A stretch of DNA of 20,793 nucleotides from Folioceros fuciformis (lineage: Eukaryota > Anthocerotophyta > Anthocerotopsida > Anthocerotales): the NCBI GenBank assembly GCA_049999805.1, contig JBNGIO010006264.1, positions 286,737 to 307,529 of the forward strand, in the 5' to 3' direction. The position numbers were made by a program, and so were the translations under genes. Shown in pieces: positions 7,747-16,400 of this stretch. Every line of letters begins with the position of its first letter. The stretch's first letter is position 1. The notes below the pieces were generated by a model. That model saw only the letters and a list, made by a program, of their open reading frames with translations. It searched no databases and had not been told where the DNA came from.

Positions 7747-10209
7747 TTACGGTCGACCCTTACAACTGCAACAACCAGCTGCGAATCGATGCACGCGGAA
7801 CCCATCCCTTACAACTATGTCTCTCTGTTCAAGCCTAGACATGATCTCCGTGGAACTGTGGCAGTCACTGCACATTCGTAGATTCTTCGTTACCACCAGA
7901 GGTGTCCCACTCGGAGTGTTCAATAGACCAAACGCCAGAGCTAGCTTCTCAGCATGCCCGCAGAGCGCATCTTCCTTTTCCTTCTCACCCAGGGGCTTCA
8001 ACACCAACTTTGTGTGCGGTACGTGGCCTCCTTCCTGTTTTAGACGTGCATTTGTGCTCTCCACCTTCAGCGCAATATCCTCTCTCCTTTCTCCCACCAG
8101 AAACCTATGGACCTCCTTATTCACCTCAATAGTTGCCACTGCAGGTTTCTTGTTAGCTCCTACTACCACTCTCTGTGCTTCAATCCTGTCTACATCGCTC
8201 CACCGGCCTGCATCTGCATAAGCATTGGCCATGAGCACATAGGCGGGTGCCTCCAGGGGGTCCAGTCTAACAATGCTTTCAAAGCACCAGATGGCCCTCT
8301 TTAAATCCCCGTGGCTTTTGCAGGCACTCAACAACGACGTCAATCCCACAACATTACTTTGGCCCTCGCACAATGATAGCATCTTCTCTGCCTCATCTAA
8401 ATGGCCTGCGCGCCCAAGAAGATCAATCATGCAGTTGTAATGCTCAAGAGAAGGTTGGATTCCGTGTCCAGCCATGGAATCAAAGTGTCTGCGGCCGTCG
8501 TCTACCAGTCCCTCATGGCTGCATGCTGTTAAAAGGCAGCTGAAAGTGGCACCATCAGGCTGAATACCGGCAACTAACATCTCCTCAAAACAAGCTAGTG
8601 CTCTCCGACCGTTATCACAAGCACCGTAGCCAGATATCAGGGCATTCCATGTGACAACATTCTTCGTGTTCATGCTGTCAAAAACCTGGCGTGCACCCTC
8701 CACTTCACCACATTTTGCGTACATGTCCACCAAGCAGGTGCTCAACACTACGTCATCCAACAATCCTCTTTCCACAATCTGTGAGTGCAGCTGCCTGCCC
8801 TTCTGCAAGGCACCAGTGCTTGCACACGCCTTCAGGAGGCAAGCAAAAGTAAAATGGTTAGCCAAAATGAGACCTTCTTGCTCCATTTGTTCATACAATG
8901 CAAGGGCTTCTTGGCTGAGGCCTTGCTGGGAATACCCAGCAATAAGTGCCGTCCATGTCACCACATCCTTTGCAGCCATGCTGTCAAAAACCTGGCGTGC
9001 ATCTTCCAGTTCACCGCCTTTTACATACCCAGATATCAAGGCATTCCATGTCACCACATTCTTTGAGGCCATGCTATCAAAAATCCGGCGTGCATCCTTC
9101 ACTTGACCACATCTTGCATACCCAGATATCAGGGCATTCCATGTCACCACATCCTTTGTTGCCATGCCGTCAAAAACCTGGCGTGCATCTGCCAGTTCGC
9201 CACAGTTTGCATACATGTCCACAAGGCAGCTGCCAACAAACAAGTCAACAGGAATGCCACCGCGCAACACATCATGGTGCACTTTTCGGCCGGATTCCAA
9301 GTCGGCGGTAAGCGCACAAGCTTTAAGGGCAGCTACAAAGACGTGCCCATTCCCCTTCACTCCTGACCTCCGCATGTCATGGTACATTTGTATTGCCTCC
9401 TTCGGCTTCCCATGTTTAGCAAATGCAGAGATGATGGAACCCCACGTGATCACATCTGGTCTGCCTACCCTGGTGAACACATCCATGGCCTCCTGTAGTC
9501 TACCCCCACACGCATACATACGCAAGATATGGTTCCCCAAGTACCCATTCAACTCGTACCCAAGTTTGACGCTGAGATCATGAACTCTTCGCCCCAGGAC
9601 CAAATTCTTCTTAGCCGTACACAGTTTCAGCACAGTGCAAAACACGGACGGGCAAGTAGCAGACTCTGTCTGTGCTAGAGCTTCCAGGGCTCCAACGGCC
9701 TCCGCAAGCTTCCCCTGCTGACATAGTCTGCTCACGGTTGCAGCACTAACCAATCTTGCACTCCTCCCAGGTTCAGGCTTATCCAAAAAGCTAGACTCGG
9801 AAGGATAATCACCATGACCCATCTGCATATCGAAGGAAACAAGCTGCTCATCAACCCAAGCTGGCTTGAACATGCTGTTTACCCACAGCCCCTCGTCGGA
9901 GCCCTTACGCCGGAAATCAGGCGAACGGGAGCTCTTCTTATCTCGTCTGTTGTCCCACCACATGGTAGGGTCCAAAAAAAACTGCTCCCACAATTGCTCT
10001 TGCTCCTGGCGACGACCATCGTTTGACAACCCATCCCCACCCACACAGGTCATCGGAAGTGCTGGGTTCCGTACACTGCTGCACCTGGAGGCTTTGTTTG
10101 CCAGGAATTGGCCCCCTAACATGAGGTGAGCAGGAGCTCCTACAAACACACCTGTACACCCTCCAATTTGTTGGATCGACACCGGGTCGGGTTGCCACCC
10201 TGACGCCAT
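7747..10209 (-). CDS. PLS-class PPR protein with variant DYW domain ending in GRP (DYW:KP type), candidate organellar U-to-C RNA editing factor
   Basis: An intronless gene of 820 residues starting at a true ATG. Residues 1-150 are low in repeats and probably include an organelle-targeting peptide. Clear repeats follow: S 222-252, P 253-287, L 288-322, S 323-353, S 354-384, S 385-415, P 416-451, L 452-486, S 487-517, P2 518-552, L2 553-587, S2 588-619, then E1 and E2 (about 620-688). The PG box reads ANKKPAVATIEV, with Lys-Pro where Glu-Pro-Gly is usual. The deaminase-like domain keeps HAE (H752, E754) and CSDC (C780, C783), plus the second zinc site (H807, C814, C816). The last three residues are Gly-Arg-Pro in the exact place of Asp-Tyr-Trp. 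KP box and GRP tail define the DYW:KP group, tied by published work to U-to-C editing. That this protein does so, and in which organelle, is inference. Confidence 0.93.
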   Translation of the reverse strand: MASGWQPDPVSIQQIGGCTGVFVGAPAHLMLGGQFLANKASRCSSVRNPALPMTCVGGDGLSNDGRRQEQEQLWEQFFLDPTMWWDNRRDKKSSRSPDFRRKGSDEGLWVNSMFKPAWVDEQLVSFDMQMGHGDYPSESSFLDKPEPGRSARLVSAATVSRLCQQGKLAEAVGALEALAQTESATCPSVFCTVLKLCTAKKNLVLGRRVHDLSVKLGYELNGYLGNHILRMYACGGRLQEAMDVFTRVGRPDVITWGSIISAFAKHGKPKEAIQMYHDMRRSGVKGNGHVFVAALKACALTADLESGRKVHHDVLRGGIPVDLFVGSCLVDMYANCGELADARQVFDGMATKDVVTWNALISGYARCGQVKDARRIFDSMASKNVVTWNALISGYVKGGELEDARQVFDSMAAKDVVTWTALIAGYSQQGLSQEALALYEQMEQEGLILANHFTFACLLKACASTGALQKGRQLHSQIVERGLLDDVVLSTCLVDMYAKCGEVEGARQVFDSMNTKNVVTWNALISGYGACDNGRRALACFEEMLVAGIQPDGATFSCLLTACSHEGLVDDGRRHFDSMAGHGIQPSLEHYNCMIDLLGRAGHLDEAEKMLSLCEGQSNVVGLTSLLSACKSHGDLKRAIWCFESIVRLDPLEAPAYVLMANAYADAGRWSDVDRIEAQRVVVGANKKPAVATIEVNKEVHRFLVGERREDIALKVESTNARLKQEGGHVPHTKLVLKPLGEKEKEDALCGHAEKLALAFGLLNTPSGTPLVVTKNLRMCSDCHSSTEIMSRLEQRDIVVRDGFRVHRFAAGCCSCKGRP
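8965..9243 (-). repeat. Three tandem 93-bp S-type PPR units
   Basis: Residues 323-353, 354-384 and 385-415 are three consecutive 31-residue S motifs. The second and third share VVTWNALISGY and nearly the same DNA, and the block CATTCCATGTCACCACAT recurs on the plus strand at 93-bp spacing. Consecutive S units break the usual P-L-S order and indicate recent in-frame duplication inside the repeat array. Confidence 0.88.
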
Positions 10210-10566
10210 CGATCGAGACCCGCTGTCTGAAGATCAGAATCTCCTCCACCAGACTATTTCAGGACGCCAGGAACTCTGTACGAGCACACCATTCCGATGA
10301 GGCCACCCCAGCGGGCTTGAATTGCAAACAAAACACTGGGAGACTTTCGGGTTCACATAGACCAAGTCCACATCAAACTCACGTCTATAACTAAATGCTA
10401 AGGAAACATTGGCATCCATGAGCAACCCCGCATTACCTCACATCTGTTTAACACACCCAAGCACAACTTCAGATCACCCTAACCACAACATAATGAACCA
10501 CAGTAGTTCTAACCATAACCAAAGCCTTCTCAATTGAAGCACATCAGCTTCTATACCCCAGAAGCT
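10210..10566. promoter_or_regulatory. Divergent promoter region between PPR and MYCBP-like genes
   Basis: The start codons of the two genes point away from each other and are 357 bp apart, so both promoters and leaders must lie here. The DNA becomes AT-richer toward the MYCBP side. No clear TATA box or known element stands out. A CCCCAG just before the ATG at 10567 could be the acceptor of a leader intron, but no donor is evident. Confidence 0.5.
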
Positions 10567-10929
10567 ATGGGCAGCGAATCCCGAAAAGAAGCTTTTCGGA
10601 AATACTTGGAAGCCAGTGGAGTACTGGATGCTCTGACAAAAGTGTTGGTAAACCTTTACGAGGAGAAAGAAAAGCCGGTTATAGCACTAGACTTCATCTT
10701 GCACAGTCTCGGAGGCTTCTCAAATGCAGAGTACGAGACTTTGAAAAATGAGAAGATTGCATTGCAAGCAAAATTCGAAGACTTGTCAAAACAACACGAG
10801 GAGGCATTAAAAAAGATTGAGGAGCTCACACCTCCACCTCCACCTGAGGGACCATTGGATCCACCTGAAGAGGATGCCGAAAAACCTGAAGAAAAGCCTG
10901 ACAAGAAAGGAAAGAAGAAAGGAAAATGA
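10567..10929 (+). CDS. MYCBP (AMY-1)/FAP174-like protein
   Basis: A single exon encodes 120 residues from the ATG at 10567; the frame is open upstream only with TTG. The N-terminal half matches the MYCBP family: FRKYLEASGVLDALTKVLV (about 10-28), then NLYEEKEKPVIALDFILHSLGG (about 29-50, written here only as landmarks). A coiled coil of about 55-86 follows. The tail is Pro/Glu-rich and ends in KKGKKKGK, absent from human MYCBP (103 residues). Human MYCBP binds c-Myc and AKAPs. The Chlamydomonas homologue FAP174 is a flagellar central-apparatus protein with an RII-like docking helix. Plants have no c-Myc, so a role in the flagella of swimming sperm is the likely one here; that is inference from the family. 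It is divergently arranged with the PPR gene. Confidence 0.9.
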   Translation: MGSESRKEAFRKYLEASGVLDALTKVLVNLYEEKEKPVIALDFILHSLGGFSNAEYETLKNEKIALQAKFEDLSKQHEEALKKIEELTPPPPPEGPLDPPEEDAEKPEEKPDKKGKKKGK

Positions 10930-11595
10930 AGTCCAAAAACTTCAATTAGCCTCTAAGTGTTTGTGTCTGGAATCATTTGTCCAAGCCTATTTGCAAGTCT
11001 TGAAAATGTTAGGAAAAGCCTCCTACATTGTAAAGATTCTTAGAACATTAAATGCCCATAAATCATCAAATATCTGGTTTTGGATTATGATTAAATGTTG
11101 TTAGGAAGATGAGAGCTTCCCATATAACATTTTTTTATTATCTTACGTCATACTAAAAAGGAGAAGATCAAAGCAACATCAAAATAAATGTCTTTGAACT
11201 CTTACAAATATAGTTCATATGACCCTTTTTTATTTTTATTTTTTAGATTATTTAAAAAAGAGATCAAATCTTGCAATTTCAAAAGACTACTTTCTTCTTG
11301 GCTAGTACTATGTTTGTAGCTAAAGAATGGGTTTCGTTATTATAAAACTATCAATAATAATAGTTATATTAAATAAAAAAATTATTACACTGAGAAAAAA
11401 ATAGGCCAAAAACATCCAAACCTTCTTTTCCAATCAATCATTATTCAATGTTTACTCAAAGAAACTATGTGAAAAACAAGTACAACTAAGTACATTGTGT
11501 GATTAGGGCTTATTACAAATGGGCTTATCAAAGAATTGATGCCATCATACCAGCTATATTGACTCCCTCATATTCATAGTGATAATGCTTCTTAA

Positions 11596-11611
11596 CCCTA
11601 AATCTTTAGGG
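11596..11611. repeat. Inverted pair of telomere-type heptamers
   Basis: CCCTAAA at 11596-11602 and TTTAGGG at 11605-11611 form a perfect 7-bp inverted repeat with a 2-bp spacer, at the left end of the 25-bp tandem array. Confidence 0.8.
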
Positions 11612-11726
11612 CATAATCTGAACAAAACCTTTAGGGCATAATCTGAACAAAATCTTTAGTGCGTTATCTGAACCAAATCTTTAGGGCAGAATTTGGATCA
11701 AACTTTTAAGATAGAATCTGATCAAA
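11602..11726 (+). repeat. 25-bp tandem repeat, five units
   Basis: Units start at 11602, 11627, 11652, 11677 and 11702. The first two are nearly identical (ATCTTTAGGGCATAATCTGA plus ACAAA), and the later ones diverge progressively. Units 1, 2 and 4 contain the exact plant telomere heptamer TTTAGGG. A further degenerate unit lies at about 11887-11910. Confidence 0.88.
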
Positions 11727-12171
11727 TAGTGGGTGATTTGTGTGCTTTTGCGATTTGATGATTCCTAATGGGCATTCATACAGAATAACACAGCAATAAA
11801 TTAAGCAACTCACCTACTTTTTGACCTACACTATCACCCAATATTGACCATATTACATTTGTGATAATAAAGGTTTAAGCTTCACAACTTTAGGGCAAAA
11901 TCTTAGCAAAATCTTTAGCACTCCATGTACATTGTTACATGATTCATAGTAAGCTGGAGAGTTTCATATGTCAATGTATCAAACTACATACCTCCCTATT
12001 GGATTTTGAGAAGTTATGCTATTGTAAAATCTTCATCTTTAAGACAAATATATAGTCTTTGATTAATTAATCAAATTATTTTATAATTAGTTAAAATAAT
12101 ATCATTTATGAAATAAAAAGTAATGTAAGCCTAGATCTGGTTATTAAAAAAAAAAAAAAGTTAGCTCAATA

Positions 12172-12188
12172 CCCTAAACAACCCTAAA
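12172..12188 (-). repeat. Two CCCTAAA heptamers
   Basis: CCCTAAA occurs at 12172-12178 and 12182-12188, three bases apart and just downstream of the 14-A run. Together with the 25-bp array they put several telomere-type heptamers in one AT-rich island. Confidence 0.7.
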
Positions 12189-12240
12189 AAAGTTACCAGA
12201 TGTGATATATGTACATGTAGGTTGGCTGGGTGTGGCAATT

Positions 12241-13497
12241 AACGCGGGTGTCGTTTTGTGTGATACGGCGATTTTTAAGGGGGGTTTTAGTCCACACACC
12301 AAGGCAGCCCTAATAAAGTAATAGATATGTTGAGCTTGTTGCGAAGTGGAGAGTGCAATATCCGGGCAAGCTTAGTAGCAGGGCCGGGCAATGACGTAAC
12401 GGGCTCTTCTGTGAAGAAGGCGTCCAGGGTCGGAGAGCAGGCACGGCACGGAAAATGCGATGGCAAAAGCCTTGCTTATCTAAAATGCAATTTCGGGGAA
12501 GGTGTGACGTGGAGTCCGACCGGATGGTACCCCTACTTGGTGGTAGTGCAGAGGAGGAGTGTCGGAGATTGTCTTGATGGTGTGTTGGTCTGAGAGCAGA
12601 GCTGAGGAGGGTCTTGCTGTACCCCCCTCCTATCCCTTTCCCTCCCTGAGCATGAGCTGAGGGCAGGGGAAAGTAAAGCAAAGCAAGAGTTGTCGTGTCC
12701 TTGTGACTGCCGTGGCTCGGCTTAGAGAGAAGGAATTTCCAGGGTAAATCTCTGTCGGCAGCCCAGTTTATCTTCCGCGCGTTTGTGTGCACCTCGCGTG
12801 AGCCTGGGTTTGTCGGAGCTGGCCACCTGGTAACGAGCTTGGGGGAAGGAAATTGTATCAGCAATGGGCGCGGAGGTGTGGGAGGAGCGCAGCTGGCGAG
12901 AGGGCGTGGAGTCGAGGGAGGGATAGCTCGGAGGTGGAGGCGGTTCTGTGTGTGTGGTTAAGAGGGAGATGATGGACGGGGTGTTGACTAGATCGGGCCG
13001 GTGCAGGCTGGTGGGAGGGGAAGGGCGGTGTGATGGGTTTGCGAGGAAGGCGATCAAGTATTTATTCTTGGGCTCATGTTTGGTGGATTAGTAGTGGAAG
13101 GGATGGGGAACAGCTCCATGGCGTTGCATGATGTCCGTACAGTAGCTTCCGGCAGCAGGAGCGGTGGGAGTGGGGGTTGGGGTTTTTAGTTCTGACGCGG
13201 GTCGCTTCCGGGTTATGGTTGCCCCAGGGTCTCAATTGGAGCATGAATGTCGTAAAGGTGAGGCTGTGGGTATGGGAAGATGGGTTTGGGTGGGAAGGTG
13301 ATGGGGTTTTGTGGGAGAGGGTTTGTGCACTCGAGTTAGGGCCGCGGGGTGTGGGCCTCGGGTGTTGATGGTGAACGCCATTCCTGACTGGGTGGCTTGT
13401 TTGCGGGTGGGAATGCTAGCGTGATTAGTTGGGGCAGAGCGGGGCGCTGCGGACACCAACTCTGTCTGCATTAGGTAGGAGGAGGTGGTTCGGAAAT
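12241..13497 (+). promoter_or_regulatory. Promoter and probable 5' leader of the SEUSS-like gene
   Basis: The stretch is GC-rich and purine-rich with no supported protein gene. A TGACGTAA bZIP/CRE-type motif lies near 12390. A plausible leader intron is 13258-13474: donor AAAG followed by GTGAGG, and acceptor CTGCATTAG. Upstream ATGs, such as those near 13241 and 13245, would be upstream reading frames if the leader begins before them. The transcription start cannot be placed from sequence alone. Confidence 0.4.
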
Positions 13498-16400
13498 ATG
13501 GCCAGGCTTGGTGCGGCAGCTGCATTGGATGTGCGTCAGTTGTCAGCAGGAAATCTGGCAGGGCATTCTATGCAGTTTGCTTCTCAAGGAGCAATGGCAA
13601 GTGATACCTTGCCCCTGAGGGCCACGGATCCCAGCCCGTCGGAATCCGTTGACTTGTCCATTCTCAATGCCTCCTTTGCCTCCAACATTACCTCTGATAT
13701 TTCCACTTCCTTTCTTGAGTCAGGGTCGCAGGATACTTTCAGTAATCTGGGTTCAGCTGCACTGATCCCCATTTCGCAGCCACAACCAGGTTCTGCAACT
13801 GGCTCGTTGGCACCTGCTGATGAGTGGTCAGGGACGACAGCGGTATCTTCTACCTCGAATGCCCAGCAGCATCCACAACAAGGTCTCACTGGTTCCATCA
13901 GCAGTCAGGGGCAGAACAACCTGAGTGCCGTATCTTCCGCGGAGAGGAGCTTTCAGTCCATGAAGCAAGACCCCTTTGTCTTTGACAGCCATCCGACCGC
14001 TAGCTCACAAGCCGGCTTGGAGATTCTGCAAGGGAAGCCTGTCATGGATCAGAAAGTGTTGAACTTTCAGACCGGCTTCGATCAGGCTACTCGGCAATCG
14101 GGGACTCAGCAAGTACCCATGCAGAGAACCGTGCCTAACATGCAAGGATTTCAGGGCCGAAAGTTTCAAAGTCAACAGGTTAGCTCAGGGGTCGTAACCT
14201 CTACTACAGGAGAGCCCGGATTTTTGAGTCATCAATCGCTTTCGCAAACAGGTTCTGCAAATAATGGGCAAGACTTCTCTTTTCAAGAATCGAGTTTCCA
14301 AGGAGCTTTCGCGGGAGCAACGTCTCTGGAGTTGGATGGTTGTGACCTTGGTACTGACCAACCTGACTTTGATGTAGGACAGCTAGCCGGTCATCGCCCT
14401 GGACATCAGGGGCACCTGGGGAATGGGCAACTCCAAGGCCTACCTGAAGGAGCGGGTCAGCAGCTTGGGCAGCAACTGGAACAGCATCTTGCACAGCAGC
14501 TCGGGCAGCATGGAGAGCCATTGCACGTGTCAAGAGCTCAATTGACGAATCAACCTTTGAGTTATTCCAGGCCCCATGGAGCTCCAGGAATGAATTATCA
14601 TAATCAACAATCAAATCTGCAGTCCCCTCGAATTTTAGGAATGATCCAAGGTGCTAGTCAGCCAGTAATTCAGCAACCAGGTCTTAGCAGTCCATCCCAA
14701 TATTTCTCCTCCCCGCACTCCTCCTTGCAGCCAAATACGGCTGCAAACTCTCTGTCGTACCAGGTAATGTCCTGTTTATGTTTGTTCATTCCTAGAATGG
14801 GATTGCAGACCATGTTCAGAGATGTTGACACGACTCTTTCTTGCAGCACGCAGCAGTGAAGCGACAGCCAAGTCTTTCTCATATGCAAGCTCATCAGGCA
14901 CTGTCACAGGCTCATGCACGTGCGCAGGCAGCAAACCAGCAAGCTGCTGCTAACCATCAAGCCATCTATCAAATGGGTGGTCAGCAGGCCATGTATTCGA
15001 CGAGTCAGCATCCCCATTACCATGGTCATCAAGCTGGCACTGGTCTGAAGCTCCCTGGTGGAGTTCAACAAATGATTGCCAACATGCAGCCAACGTTGCA
15101 AAGTCAACTGCTGCAGGGTCTGAAAGCTCGCCAGTGTTTACACAATTCAGCAAGTGGTCTTCCTGGATTTCGTGGAGCTGCTGCTGAAGGAATTTCTCAA
15201 AGTCCAATGCCTGTTTCAATTTCCTCTCAATGTCTTCAAGTGTTAAGGCTTTACATCCAGGAACAAAGGAAACGTCCTCAGGTGACATTTCTCTGGCTTG
15301 CTGTGCCACAGAAACCTGGTGTCTAAGAGTTATGTCTCATTTCGGGCTTTCTCGCCTGTTATGACGGGTAGTGTCTCCTTTCAGGACAATAACATCGGCT
15401 TTTGGAGAAATCTTGTTCGGGAGTTCTTTGCTCCAGGTGGAAGGAAGCGGTGGTGTTTGACTAGCTATAACAACTCCTCACCTGTTGGAAAGCATGCTCA
15501 AGGCCTTTTTCCAATGGTACGTTGATGGGTTTAGCTATGTACTCTGAAATGTTCTTTGGGTTCGTGATTCTGCTGTGTTTCCTAAGTTCTGATTGTGACA
15601 CTGGCATTCAGGAATACTGGTTTTGTAATATCTGTGGTGTCCAACCAGGCCGGGGTTTTGGTGAGTTTCTCTGTCCATGTGCGCATGATGATTAGCTTGT
15701 TGAGCATACTAAGTTTGGACAGCTACGAGCAAAAGTCTTTTGACTGCTGTGTTGATTCTCTGAACCCTTGCTCCTGTAGCCTTTTCCTGGTGAGGCAGAG
15801 ATTAGTTAATTCCTGTCAGGCGTTTTGTCTGTGTCTGTGTGCCTTTCTTTGTGGCGAATTGTTCTGGACATGAAGCGTGCGTTTCTTGTTTTGTAGTCTA
15901 ACAAGGTCAAGAGCCCATTGCTTTTCCCGGCCATGGAGTCAGCATTGGATTGGAGGAAGTCTTGTACAGTTGACGTCTCTAATTATTGAGGGCCACGTCC
16001 CAAAGTCTTAGTAACTGATCTAGTACCATGTCCCTAGCGAGCTTTTTTTGTAATCCTGAAGCTATGTAGCATTTGTGTCCTCTGGTTGATCAGAGTCTTG
16101 CACGGACGTATTACCTCGGCTGTTCAAAATCAAATTCGACAGTGGGCTCGTTGATGAGCTATTGTTTCTGGATGCTGCTGAGGAGTGAGTGCTCTCACCT
16201 GAGGAATTTTCTGCTTGCATGGGTCTTTCTGCTTAACTCTATTGTATGATGGGCTTTAACCTGATGTGCACAGGTACGTTCTATCTTCTGGAAAATTTGT
16301 TTTAGAGTATCCCAATGCTGTACACGAATCAATCTTTCAAGAGCTTCGGGTATTGTTTTCATGCTCTTTATGTGAATGAATTCCTCCCAACTGGTTTGAT

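Larger units (their letters stand above)
10930..12240. other. AT-rich, gene-empty island
   Basis: Base composition changes sharply after the MYCBP stop: long A/T runs, few CG dinucleotides, and no open frame of note until GC-rich sequence returns near 12240. The first 100-200 bp should be the MYCBP 3' end. The rest holds a 25-bp tandem repeat, several CCCTAAA/TTTAGGG heptamers and a run of 14 A at 12146-12159. No terminal inverted repeats or target-site duplications were found, so a transposon origin is possible but unproven. Confidence 0.7.

Noticed and set aside
7727-8221. Open frame of 164 codons antisense to the DYW domain
   Set aside because: It lies opposite the conserved deaminase-coding sequence and has no independent support.
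10930-12240. AT-rich island as a plastid or mitochondrial DNA insertion
   Set aside because: I recognise no organelle gene, tRNA or rRNA segment in it; a similarity search against organelle genomes would settle it.
12310-12864. Open frame of 184 codons on minus in the SEUSS promoter region
   Set aside because: Composition is Ser/Pro/His-rich and non-specific, with no domain and no splice partners; probably a chance frame in GC-rich DNA.
15685-15763. Possible box C/D snoRNA in SEUSS intron 4 (ATGATGA at 15685, CTGA at 15760)
   Set aside because: Box spacing is right, but I see no terminal stem around the boxes and could not match the guide stretch to rRNA; short boxes like these arise easily by chance.
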